From Dolichospermum sp. UHCC 0259 (GTDB taxonomy: Bacteria; Cyanobacteriota; Cyanobacteriia; Cyanobacteriales; Nostocaceae), in NCBI RefSeq assembly GCF_009711935.1, contig NZ_VIKX01000100.1, forward strand, positions 1-33,702: DNA of 33,702 bases. The letters run 5' to 3'. The notes beneath the pieces are model-generated. The model had not been told where the DNA came from. It did no database searches and saw nothing but the letters and a program-made list of their open reading frames with translations. Of the stretch, positions 8,615-16,699 are shown one piece after another. The number at the start of each line of letters is the position of its first letter. Position 1 is the first letter of the stretch. The position numbers were made by a program, and so were the translations under genes.

Positions 8615-8690
8615 ATGATATTTATTTTCTCTGCGTTTATCTGTAGTGGTTAGTTAAAAATCATTCTTACCCATCAGATAGAATTGCTAT

Positions 8691-9059
8691 ATGCTAGTAC
8701 TTCGTGATACAGAGACTAAAGGTAGAGGTATATTTGCCCAGCAAGATTTTGCTAAAGGAGATTTAATTGAAAGAGCCGCTGTAATTGTGATTCCTAAACA
8801 GCAAGTTAAGTTAATTACTAAAACGGTATTATTAAATTATTATTTTGATTGGCATGGAGAAAGCGGAGCAATAGGTTTAGGTTTTGCTTCTCTTTTTAAT
8901 CATTCCTATCATCCCAATGCTATTTATATTAAGAATTTTGCAAAAAATATCATTGATATTGTTGCTCATCAATATATTCGGGAAGGTCAGGAAATTACGA
9001 TTAATTATAATGGGCAGATTGATGATGTTTCTCCGGTGTGGTTTGATGTAGAAGAGTAG
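8691..9059 (+). CDS. SET-domain protein (predicted lysine methyltransferase)
   Basis: 122 aa, essentially a bare SET domain. TKGRGIFAQQDFAKGDLIE at residues 9-27 is the N-terminal SAM-binding motif. FNHSYHPNA (residues 69-77) is the NHSxxPN knot motif, and EGQEITINYN near 98-107 contains the catalytic Tyr. No pre- or post-SET cysteines are present, as is usual for bacterial members. Substrate unknown. The gene stands alone between hupW (divergent) and the kinase (convergent). Start ATG at 8691 gives a complete domain. Confidence 0.85.
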   Translation: MLVLRDTETKGRGIFAQQDFAKGDLIERAAVIVIPKQQVKLITKTVLLNYYFDWHGESGAIGLGFASLFNHSYHPNAIYIKNFAKNIIDIVAHQYIREGQEITINYNGQIDDVSPVWFDVEE

Positions 9060-9161
9060 GTTAGGTTGACGCAAGGAAACCCAACATTTACTATTGTCTG
9101 AATCAGGATTTTCAGGATTATTTATTGATAATTTATTCATGTTAAGTATATAAATTCCTTT

Positions 9162-10619
9162 TTACAGATGACAATCTGCCAGTCTTGATGCCAAAGAAGA
9201 AAGACCACTTTTCCCTGTTGTTCCTCGCAATGCTGATGGGAGGTGTCCTGGTGGTGCAGTTATATCATAATTAGTATCATGTTCACTTAGCCAATTTCCT
9301 GCCATTCCTAATAATTTTCTTCTTTTCCATCCTATTTTTTCTCCGAATTTATCCCAAGTTTCTTCATTGTATTCAAGTGTTCCTCCACAACTTTGATAAA
9401 TTTTTTTCTGCACAGAAAATCCAAATCTACCATTACTGGATTGTACCCACAATTCATCAATAATGCGGAGGTCTTCACAGGGGAAATTATGAATACTGTT
9501 AGCATCTAACCAGTTTTCTTTTTCCCGTTTTGTAACGGCTAACATTAACCGTCGTGTTTCTTCATCTGCTTCTTTCCATTCGCGTTGTGCAAGTAGGTCA
9601 CGGAGTTTTTGATAGTCTATTCCAGAGGATGAATTAAATTTTATATTTTGCTTGATAGTTTGAGGTGTAGTGATATTTTCTTGTGGTTTTTCTGGAATAG
9701 TAATAGAAGTATAATTAACAGGTGATGGCATGGAAATATTCACCACAGGGTTAATTACTAAACCCAAGGTGGCACGAAATTCTCTGACTGTTTGAGGACG
9801 TTTTGCTGCTTCTAATTCCATACCTTGGAGAATGGCAGCATTGATGCGATCGCTAATTTTTGGGTTAAACTGTTGGGGTGGTGGTAATGCTATTCCCGTT
9901 TTTCTAAACTCTGCGGGTAAAGGTTCATTATTAGTTAGTAAATTATACAAAGTCGCAGCTAAAGCATAGACATCTGTGTAGTCGCCAAATTTACCATATC
10001 TTTCATATTGTTCTATGGGTGCGTAACCTTTACTTCTGGCATTGGTCATGTTTACCTCCGCACCTAAAGTATATTCTCTCGCTAAACCAAAATCAATTAA
10101 AACAGCTTCCTTGGTGTTTTGCCGTAAAATTATATTATTGGGTTTGACATCCCGATGTAAAAATCCCAGCGCGTGAATGTGTTCTAAAGCTTGTCCGATT
10201 TGGTCAATATAATGCAAAGCCTCAGTTTCCGCTAATCCCTCATTCTCACGAGTATATAATGCTAAATTATCCCCATCAATAAATTCCATCACCATTCCCG
10301 AAATTCCGTTTATCTCAATAAACTCATAAACTTCGACAATATGACGGTGAGGGTTGCATTTAGCTAATCGCATTCCCTCATTATAAAATTTTCTCTCTTC
10401 TGTCCGAAACTCTTCTGGACTGATTTGTGTAGGATTTAAAGTTTTAATAACAACTATTTTTGCTTTTTTCTGGTCTATGGCACTATAAGCGATACCAAAA
10501 CCACCACGACCAAGATATTGTTGAATAATATATCTACCGTTGTTAATGGATGTCCCCGGTGTCCAAATGTTCATATCTTTATTAAATATATTATGTATAT
10601 CTTTTATACCATATTTCAA
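9162..10619 (-). CDS. Ser/Thr protein kinase with C-terminal GUN4 domain
   Basis: 485 aa. The N-terminal Hanks-type kinase has GRGGFG at 37-42, K59 (VVIKTL), HRDVKPNN from 155, DFG at 176-178 and the cyanobacterial activation-loop ending GYAPIEQY. A linker (about 290-335) is followed by a GUN4-type domain: LLAQREWKEADEETRRLM, IHNFPCEDLRIIDELWVQS, GRFGFSVQKKIYQSCGG. GUN4 binds porphyrins and stimulates Mg-chelatase, so the kinase may respond to tetrapyrroles (inference). After GHLP the last about 24 residues (ALRGTTGKSGLSSLASRL) look like read-through into repeat sequence, so the stop may be secondary. The start could be M1 or M16 (position 10574); neither has a clear ribosome binding site. 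Confidence 0.88.
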   Translation of the reverse strand: MKYGIKDIHNIFNKDMNIWTPGTSINNGRYIIQQYLGRGGFGIAYSAIDQKKAKIVVIKTLNPTQISPEEFRTEERKFYNEGMRLAKCNPHRHIVEVYEFIEINGISGMVMEFIDGDNLALYTRENEGLAETEALHYIDQIGQALEHIHALGFLHRDVKPNNIILRQNTKEAVLIDFGLAREYTLGAEVNMTNARSKGYAPIEQYERYGKFGDYTDVYALAATLYNLLTNNEPLPAEFRKTGIALPPPQQFNPKISDRINAAILQGMELEAAKRPQTVREFRATLGLVINPVVNISMPSPVNYTSITIPEKPQENITTPQTIKQNIKFNSSSGIDYQKLRDLLAQREWKEADEETRRLMLAVTKREKENWLDANSIHNFPCEDLRIIDELWVQSSNGRFGFSVQKKIYQSCGGTLEYNEETWDKFGEKIGWKRRKLLGMAGNWLSEHDTNYDITAPPGHLPSALRGTTGKSGLSSLASRLADCHL

Positions 10620-10686
10620 TTGTTATTGGCATTTATTATTTTTCTGGGTGAGTATTTCCCACCCAGTTGTTTAAATGATAATGGGA

Positions 10687-10893
10687 TTAATGATGCCGTC
10701 TATTGTAACGACATCTGTAATACTTGCCTCGATAATATCTATAACGATTTCTGCCAGTGCAAGTCCGATAACGTCTAGCATGGGTAGTTGCATGATGACG
10801 ATTATAAGTTGCAGAATCAGCATTTTCTGCAATACCCAACACGGATATAGACGCTATCAAAGTAGCGAGAACAAAAGATGCAATACGTTTCAT
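10687..10893 (-). CDS. Small secreted Arg/Tyr/His-rich protein
   Basis: 68 aa. Residues 1-28 form a typical Sec signal peptide (KR, hydrophobic core SFVLATLIASISVLGIA, cleavage after ADSA). The mature 40 residues are strongly basic and aromatic, dominated by R, Y and H with three Cys (RYRTCTGRNRYRYYRGKYY). Function unknown; the make-up suggests binding of polyanions, polysaccharide or metal outside the membrane. The signal peptide makes this more than a chance ORF. It is divergent from nothing obvious and lies 67 bp upstream of the kinase gene on the same strand. Confidence 0.7.
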   Translation of the reverse strand: MKRIASFVLATLIASISVLGIAENADSATYNRHHATTHARRYRTCTGRNRYRYYRGKYYRCRYNRRHH

Positions 10894-11321
10894 GAGTATG
10901 ATTTGAAGAGTTAGTAATGATTTCTACAAACGCATAAAGTTGATGAAGCGGAGATTCCGAAAAGCTTTAAACAAATGTTATCATTAAATGATATAAAATT
11001 CGTCTGATTTATCAATATCTTATTAAAACTTATCAATTAATATCAATTAAATTTATATATTGGATTAACTCAAGTAACCCTAGTATTTATATATTTTGTG
11101 TTGGATTTTAGTAACTCAATTTACAACTATAAATTGTTAATTATAAGGTGGGCAATGCCCACCCTGAAAAGCGTAAGCATTCAGCCGTTAGCTATCAGTA
11201 AGAATTGAATTGATCAGCATTCTGAATATTAATTACTAATGTCAGTTTCCTCACTTCAAAAAGCCAAAAATCCAGTTTTAGCTGACTGCTGACCACTGAT
11301 AGCTGAATGCTTACTAAAAAT
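10894..11321. other. Intergenic region with palindromes
   Basis: About 430 bp without a gene. It is AT-rich. GGTGGGC-AAT-GCCCACC at 11147-11163 is a perfect hairpin. A long-range inverted repeat has arms 11173-11199 (GTAAGCATTCAGC then AGCTATCAGT) and 11295-11314 (ACTGATAGCTGAATGCTTAC), a dispersed-repeat type. The second arm ends only 8 bp from the stop of the next minus-strand gene and may act in its termination. Confidence 0.6.
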
Positions 11322-11744
11322 CTACAAACTCACACCATGTTTTTTAGCAATTTCTACAAGTTGCTCATATTGATGTTGTGATGCTTTAGCTAAAATTGTA
11401 TCTGCTTCTTCTGGATTAGTACCATCTTTAGGAATTAAATATTTAACATAAAGAGAAACAAAATCAACAACAGCAGTTAACCCTGTTAATTCGTGTTTAT
11501 CGGCTTGTTTTCCAGCAATTACAGCTACTAAACCGGCTCTAATTGGGTCAGGTCTGACCTTCATAAATTGGTCAACCAATTGCTTAGAATAATCCGCTGG
11601 TGCTAAATTCTTTAACTTAGTTTGATCAGGTTTAAATTCTAATCCTGCGGCTGTTGACTGATCTAACATACACCATTCAAGAAATTCTTGGAGTGCGGCT
11701 TCAGGAAGCTTAGAAAGATATTGATGTAGTTCTAAATTAGACAC
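11322..11744 (-). CDS. Hypothetical helical protein downstream of hupL
   Basis: 140 aa, soluble and predominantly helical (MSNLELHQYLSKLPEAALQE; VKYLIPKDGTNPEEADTILA; YEQLVEIAKKHGVSL). No known domain recognised. It is on the same strand as hupL and about 210 bp after its stop, but a strong hairpin (11907-11937) lies between, so it is probably expressed separately or by read-through. One Cys and one Trp only; no metal-binding motif. A function linked to hydrogenase is possible from position only. Confidence 0.65.
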   Translation of the reverse strand: MSNLELHQYLSKLPEAALQEFLEWCMLDQSTAAGLEFKPDQTKLKNLAPADYSKQLVDQFMKVRPDPIRAGLVAVIAGKQADKHELTGLTAVVDFVSLYVKYLIPKDGTNPEEADTILAKASQHQYEQLVEIAKKHGVSL

Positions 11745-11906
11745 AATTAGTTACCACTTTTAGTATTTAGTAATTCCTAATTGATAATTCATAATTTGAT
11801 CATTAGAAATTATCAATTATTCCTTAAAATTCAGACTAACCTACGGATTTGGGAACTTTTGTACTGTAAATAACAATTATATAGAACCCTGACTTAGCAA
11901 AAAATA

Positions 11907-11937
11907 GATCCCCGACTTCTCTAAGAAGTCGGGGATC
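11907..11937 (-). terminator. Perfect 14-bp stem hairpin after hupL
   Basis: GATCCCCGACTTCT, loop CTA, then the exact reverse complement, located 16 bp beyond the hupL stop in hupL orientation and followed on that strand by an AT-rich TTTTTT-containing stretch (revcomp of gcaaaaaata). It fits a terminator for hupSL. The same palindrome family occurs elsewhere (8552-8614), so it is also a dispersed repeat. Confidence 0.65.
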
Positions 11938-11952
11938 TTAAGTAACAATAAA

Positions 11953-13041
11953 TTAAGCTGTTCTAAAACGAGCTAATTCTTCGCCTGTTTTCGCGTCGTG
12001 GGCGTGAACAGTACACACCAAACATGAATCAAAAGAACGGGCGACATGACCCACTTCTACGGGGTCTTTAGGGTCTTGAATTGGTGTGCCAATTAATGCT
12101 TTTTCAATGGGTCCGAGTTGTCCTTCACCGTCACGGGGTCCGATATTCCAAGTACCGGGGGCGATAACTTGATAGTTCTTAATTTTGCCTTTTTCGATTT
12201 CTACCCAGTGACATAATGCACCTCTAGCGGCTTCCGTTGCACCCCAACCTTTACCATCTTTTTCTTCTGGTTTAATATACCAAGGATCGTTTAATTTGAA
12301 CTCTCTTAAACAACGTTCAGCTTGACGATAGAGTTTAACTATTTCGTGGACTCTTGCTAATTGGCGAACATGAACACTTGCACCACCCATTTGCTTGAAT
12401 GTGTCGAGAATAAAGGGGTCATAATGTTGCCAAGATTCGCCATGATTTCCCCCTGCAACTAATTGACGGGCGAGGGGTCCGGCTTCTAATCTTCCTAAGT
12501 CTTGGTGAAGTACAGCACTTGACCAAGAATAAGCCCCATTAAAGTCTTTTTGATTGTTATTAATTGGTGTGGTTGTGCGATCGCTTGGATGCCAATCTTC
12601 TGTACCTTCATCATACCAAGAATGGGTTAAATTCTCACGGGCAAAACCTTGATTCATCAAAGCATGAGTATTAGTGAAGCTATCATAAACACCGCTTTTC
12701 ATAATTACAGCAGCGTTACGTCCTTCAATGGTGGGATGATTATATTTATCCTCATGGGGAATATAACCCCAAGTCACATATTTACCCACACCAGCACCAT
12801 ATCGATCTAAACCGATATCTAACCCCATGCGCCAATATAAACCTAAGTCAGATTCTCGATGTTTAACATCTTCATCTAACCACTTTTGAAAGTCTTCATA
12901 GGATTGAATTTCTTCATATCTTTCTAAAGAACATCCTAACCAAACTGGTTCTAACCAATTGGTGCGGAAATATTCCAAAATTGCCCAGGCGCGGGTAATA
13001 TCAGTTAAAGTGGGGGCGCACATCACACCACCAGGCACCAT
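11953..13041 (-). CDS. hupL: Uptake [NiFe]-hydrogenase large subunit, 3' part
   Basis: Codons 170-531 of HupL, beginning MVPGGVMCAPTLTDITRAW right at the recombination repeat. It contains the C-terminal Ni/Fe-binding motif DSCLVCTVH (C509, C512, H515 in the joined protein). The last 16 residues (AHDAKTGEELARFRTA) are the extension expected to be removed by HupW. The start of this fragment is not a true translation start: it is an internal Met exposed because an element separates it from the 5' part at 29637-30143. Excision in heterocysts would rebuild the full gene; 169 + 362 codons = 531, the normal HupL length. In vegetative cells this part should be silent. Confidence 0.95.
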   Translation of the reverse strand: MVPGGVMCAPTLTDITRAWAILEYFRTNWLEPVWLGCSLERYEEIQSYEDFQKWLDEDVKHRESDLGLYWRMGLDIGLDRYGAGVGKYVTWGYIPHEDKYNHPTIEGRNAAVIMKSGVYDSFTNTHALMNQGFARENLTHSWYDEGTEDWHPSDRTTTPINNNQKDFNGAYSWSSAVLHQDLGRLEAGPLARQLVAGGNHGESWQHYDPFILDTFKQMGGASVHVRQLARVHEIVKLYRQAERCLREFKLNDPWYIKPEEKDGKGWGATEAARGALCHWVEIEKGKIKNYQVIAPGTWNIGPRDGEGQLGPIEKALIGTPIQDPKDPVEVGHVARSFDSCLVCTVHAHDAKTGEELARFRTA

Positions 13042-13053
13042 ATAACTGCTATG
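13038..13053. other. Recombination site of hupL element (hupL 3' side)
   Basis: CCATATAACTGCTATG, in hupL orientation CATAGCAGTTATATGG, coding H-S-S-Y-M-V. It matches the site at 29633-29648 in 15 of 16 positions; from memory the known Anabaena PCC 7120 hupL-element repeat is CACAGCAGTTATATGG. Recombination between the two direct copies joins the hupL halves. Confidence 0.9.
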
Positions 13054-13169
13054 ACAACAGGTGATATGCTGTAAATGTTCCTGAGTAACTTATTTTATCA
13101 GGTAATTTTGCTCGGACAGAACATTTTATTTTCACCATTTCAGTTTATAAATAAGGGAATATTTAGGGA

Positions 13170-14609
13170 ATGAGCGGACAAAATCAGGGTAATTGCGAGG
13201 AGACATATTCTACATCTACACAGGAATATGCAAATGCAGACTCAAGCGACTGGTTTGCAGATATGTTCGCAGACTTTGAGCCGCAGAACACCACAGATGG
13301 TAGCTATAGGGGAACAATGGCGAAAATAAAAGCAACGGAATTACAGTATCAAGCAGTTTTTGAACAGAAGTTAATCGAAGCTAATACTAATTTAAAAAGA
13401 GAGAGAATAAGAGTTAGTATTAAACAAACTGGCAATTCTCTCCAATTACGAGCTACCCTACCGTTAAAACCAGGGGATAGTAGTGTAGGTAAGCAGAAAA
13501 AACAGTATGATTTATCTCTAGGAATACCCGCAAATTTAGAGGGTTTAAAAACTGCAATTGAAGAAAGTTACGAGTTAGGTAAATTAATTGCTCGTCATAC
13601 TTTCGAGTGGAATGAGAAGTATTTAGGAATTAAATCGAGAGAAAAGCAAGAAATAAAAACAATTGGCGAATTATTAGATACATTTGATGAAAAATATTAT
13701 CAAACCCGTCAGAAAACTATCACCAGTGAAAATACTTTTGCTAACTATATATCTGTAATTAAAAGAAACTTGACTCTCTCCCATTTAGCCACAAAAGAAA
13801 ATTTTGAGGAAATTATTAATTCATTTCAGGGTAATAAAAAAAATGAACTGATTGCGGTAAGTTCTGTTTTGATTAAAACTTTTAATTTAGGATTTCAACT
13901 TGATGTCAAACGAGATCATGTCACTCCTGCTTATCGAGAAATTCCTGAAGATGAAAAAATCATCTCTGCTTTTGATCTGTTTGAAAAATTCGCTCTCAAC
14001 CGCAAAAATACAAACATTAGTGATGAAATAGATACCTGGGAAATGTGGCGTTGGGTATATGGAATGTTGGCGACTTATGGATTAAGACCAAGGGAATTAT
14101 TTGTAGAACCGGATATTAATTGGTGGATGTCTGCCCAAAATATAGATCATACTTGGAAGGTGAATAAAAATACCAAAACTGGATATCGAGAAGTTATTCC
14201 TTTTGTACCTGAATGGATAGAATTATTTGATTTACATAATCCCAAACCATTAAAGATTTTAGAACAAAAGGTGGCAAAAATCGCATCTGTACAAAATATT
14301 AATTGGATGCGAAGAGATATATCCAGATGGTTTAGAAAGGTGGGAATTGAGTTTCAACCCTATGATTTACGGCATGGTTGTGCAATTCGAGCGCATCTTC
14401 AGGGAATACCAATTAAAGCCGCAGCAGATAATTTAGGTCATACTGTTGATGAACATACAAAAACCTATCAAAGATGGTTTGGGATTGAAAACCGGAAAAA
14501 AGCCTTTGGTGAGGTAATTAGTCAAAAGTCGTTAATTGAGTTGCAGAAGAATGAAATATTGGCGTTAAGGATGGAGAATGAAAGGTTAAGGTTGGAGGTG
14601 GAAAAGTGA
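13170..14609 (+). CDS. xisC: hupL-element site-specific recombinase XisC
   Basis: 479 aa, tyrosine recombinase (phage integrase superfamily) of the XisA/XisC group, expected to excise the hupL element in heterocysts. Catalytic region: R306 (YGLRPREL), Y398-D-L-R401 in the box II position, H424 (NLGHTVDEHT) and nucleophile Y433 (HTKTYQRWF). As known for XisA/XisC, the box II His of the usual HxxR motif is Tyr. The N-terminal 150 residues contain an Arm-type DNA-binding region (RVSIKQTGNSLQLRATLPLK), and the C-terminus ends in a Leu/Glu heptad-like helix (LIELQKNEILALRMENERLR) suited to protein contacts. It is transcribed opposite to hupL. The start at 13170 is 116 bp from the repeat; a shorter start at Met50 (13317) cannot be excluded. 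Confidence 0.92.
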   Translation: MSGQNQGNCEETYSTSTQEYANADSSDWFADMFADFEPQNTTDGSYRGTMAKIKATELQYQAVFEQKLIEANTNLKRERIRVSIKQTGNSLQLRATLPLKPGDSSVGKQKKQYDLSLGIPANLEGLKTAIEESYELGKLIARHTFEWNEKYLGIKSREKQEIKTIGELLDTFDEKYYQTRQKTITSENTFANYISVIKRNLTLSHLATKENFEEIINSFQGNKKNELIAVSSVLIKTFNLGFQLDVKRDHVTPAYREIPEDEKIISAFDLFEKFALNRKNTNISDEIDTWEMWRWVYGMLATYGLRPRELFVEPDINWWMSAQNIDHTWKVNKNTKTGYREVIPFVPEWIELFDLHNPKPLKILEQKVAKIASVQNINWMRRDISRWFRKVGIEFQPYDLRHGCAIRAHLQGIPIKAAADNLGHTVDEHTKTYQRWFGIENRKKAFGEVISQKSLIELQKNEILALRMENERLRLEVEK

Positions 14610-14808
14610 AAATTGTTGGAGAATACAAGAATAAAAATGTAGAGGAGTGCAAACAACTTTATTACCACGATTAATAATTTGGATATAAATCATGGTGGTT
14701 GTGTAGTTTAACTTTGAATTCTCCCTATTTTATTTGTCAGGCAATGCTGTATAATATGGATCAATCAGAGAATAGAGTCATTGGTTCAGGGAAGGGGAAA
14801 GATGAACT

Positions 14809-16446
14809 ATGCAAAAGGAAAACAAGAAAATATCCTTTCGTGATATTGAATTTTGGTCGGATCGCTCTATATCTAGATTTATTTTGACTGTTCCCGCACT
14901 AACTCTCTGCTTAGTCGTTGCGTTTTTATCCATCGGTATTAATGATATTGTTGGTGTAGTGTTTAATCGCTTTCCCGTATCTACCGTGTCATCGGTACAA
15001 TCTTTTTTTGCTTTCCTACGATCTAATATACCAATCATCAGAGTCGCTTTAGTTATCCCCTTACTACTGTTCGTAAATCCCAAATTTCGAGAGTTAACAC
15101 CCACTGAAATTACTATTGCCAGTCTCGTTGCGATCGGAGGCGGGTATTTCCTCGATCTATTACCAGTCGAGACAGCTAATGGATTAATTCCCTCGGCATT
15201 CCTGCTTTTATGGTGCATAGCTTGGGGGATTATCCAGTACGATTATCAGCAAAAATATAATAAAGAATTAGAAATTCAAGAATATTTGACCAAAGAACGT
15301 ATTCAAGAACTTTACGAACAATATAAAGACTGGCAAAATAAAGACTTGCAATACATCTCATATAAACTGAGAATATTTTTGAATTCATCCATCTTTAAGA
15401 TACCGTTCAATATTAGAAAAATTACCCTGAAAGCCTCTAGGGACACACTACGATTTTTGTTTGTTATTTCACTGCAAGCCTCAATCTTTTATGTTGTGAA
15501 TTTCTGGATTTCAAGCCGAATCAAAGATTATTATCATTATTTTTTGGTCGGAAGTTTGGTAGTTTATCTTGGCGTGATGGCATTTCATCTAATCCATAGA
15601 TGTTTGGTAGAAACTCCTGTCTTATGGGTCATTGAGAGGATGAGCGATTTCGCGTTCAACGGGCTTCAATGGCTCGATACTCCTTTTGAGTATGTCATGT
15701 CTCTGAACAATTTGATCGCCGAAAAAGTTATACTTTTTACTGAGAGACAATATACCTTATCACTTCGCTCTCGCAACCCGCTCGTTTTGATCTCCCTCGC
15801 GGTTGCCAATATTTCAATTAGAACGATTCTGCTAACTATTCGTATCCTTGTTTCAAGCCTGCGGATTGCGCTTAACTCTTTATGCTTTCTATTTTGTCGA
15901 GCGAGGATAATACTGACTACTATTGTGATAATACTAATTTCGATTATCGTCTTTATTTTTTATAGTATTATGCCATTCTTTGGATTAGTGTGGAATGTTT
16001 TACTCGAAATCAGTTTCTCTCTAGAGTCGAATCTAAGACGGCGTTACTTACAATGGGTTTTGTTAATCATTTGGGGTTTGAGTATTAACACGCTGGCCGG
16101 ACTCATGGCGATTAGAGTCTCTGGAACCTATCCCTGGATATTTTCGATTACTTTCGCCACACTAAGTGTTTCTTATCTTGTCTTTATGTTTTACGGTACT
16201 TTAGCGAACTGCCGGACGATTGAGGAGGAATGGAATGATATCGTCGAGCCATTAAGTGAAAGACTAGCACACTCTGTCTTCGGTTTTGTATTGATCTCTT
16301 GGGGACTGATTGGGATTGATCGAATTTTCCAAATCAACTATTTTAATCCGCAACCAGATCTGGTTGTCATAACGATCATCCTGTTAGCTCTTACAATAAT
16401 TGTATTTATCGCTACTCTCGTTTCAAATTTGAGAAACAATCGCTAA
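14809..16446 (+). CDS. Polytopic membrane protein of unknown function
   Basis: 545 aa with roughly 12 hydrophobic segments, for example near residues 22-48, 65-82, 95-112, 125-143, 215-235, 245-262, a very long one at 375-405, then 415-435, 440-460, 490-505 and 520-540. A charged, coiled-coil-like cytosolic stretch sits at about 150-185 (KELEIQEYLTKERIQELYEQ). No transporter or enzyme motif recognised. GGGGA lies about 11 nt before ATG 14809. The codon mix (more CGA/GCG/GTC, less AT-rich) differs by eye from the neighbouring genes, which suggests an origin outside the local gene pool. It lies alone between xisC and the TIKI-like gene. A possible role as the membrane component of a defence or toxin-type system is speculation. 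Confidence 0.75.
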   Translation: MQKENKKISFRDIEFWSDRSISRFILTVPALTLCLVVAFLSIGINDIVGVVFNRFPVSTVSSVQSFFAFLRSNIPIIRVALVIPLLLFVNPKFRELTPTEITIASLVAIGGGYFLDLLPVETANGLIPSAFLLLWCIAWGIIQYDYQQKYNKELEIQEYLTKERIQELYEQYKDWQNKDLQYISYKLRIFLNSSIFKIPFNIRKITLKASRDTLRFLFVISLQASIFYVVNFWISSRIKDYYHYFLVGSLVVYLGVMAFHLIHRCLVETPVLWVIERMSDFAFNGLQWLDTPFEYVMSLNNLIAEKVILFTERQYTLSLRSRNPLVLISLAVANISIRTILLTIRILVSSLRIALNSLCFLFCRARIILTTIVIILISIIVFIFYSIMPFFGLVWNVLLEISFSLESNLRRRYLQWVLLIIWGLSINTLAGLMAIRVSGTYPWIFSITFATLSVSYLVFMFYGTLANCRTIEEEWNDIVEPLSERLAHSVFGFVLISWGLIGIDRIFQINYFNPQPDLVVITIILLALTIIVFIATLVSNLRNNR

Positions 16447-16455
16447 TCTTGTAGT

Positions 16456-16487
16456 GCGATAGCGAAGTGCTGCTGCAAGCAGTTCGC
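16456..16487. repeat. Expanded HIP1 repeat (32 nt)
   Basis: Begins GCGATAGCGAAG and ends GCAAGCAGTTCGC: a HIP1 octamer (GCGAT/CGC) split by a 24-nt palindromic insert. An almost identical copy is at 20075-20106, and both are followed by the same kind of tail (GATATTGTAG / GATCTTGTAG), so the tail belongs to the repeat. Confidence 0.7.
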
Positions 16488-16699
16488 AGATATTGTAGGC
16501 AATCGCTGCATAACAAATCATTGGAGCGGACAATATTATGATATAATGAGTCAATACAAGGTTATTAAATTTAATTGCCAGAATTTACACTAATTTTCAC
16601 AGACTAAGAATTGTTATAAATCTCTACCAAACAAACTTTATTTGCTATAATTTTGAGAAAATTTAGCAAGAATTTTTACCAGTGACAGGATCACAGATA

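Noticed and set aside
14778-15218. 146-codon open frame on the minus strand inside the membrane protein gene
   Set aside because: Lies antisense to a well-supported long gene with a good ribosome binding site; composition is that of a shadow frame.
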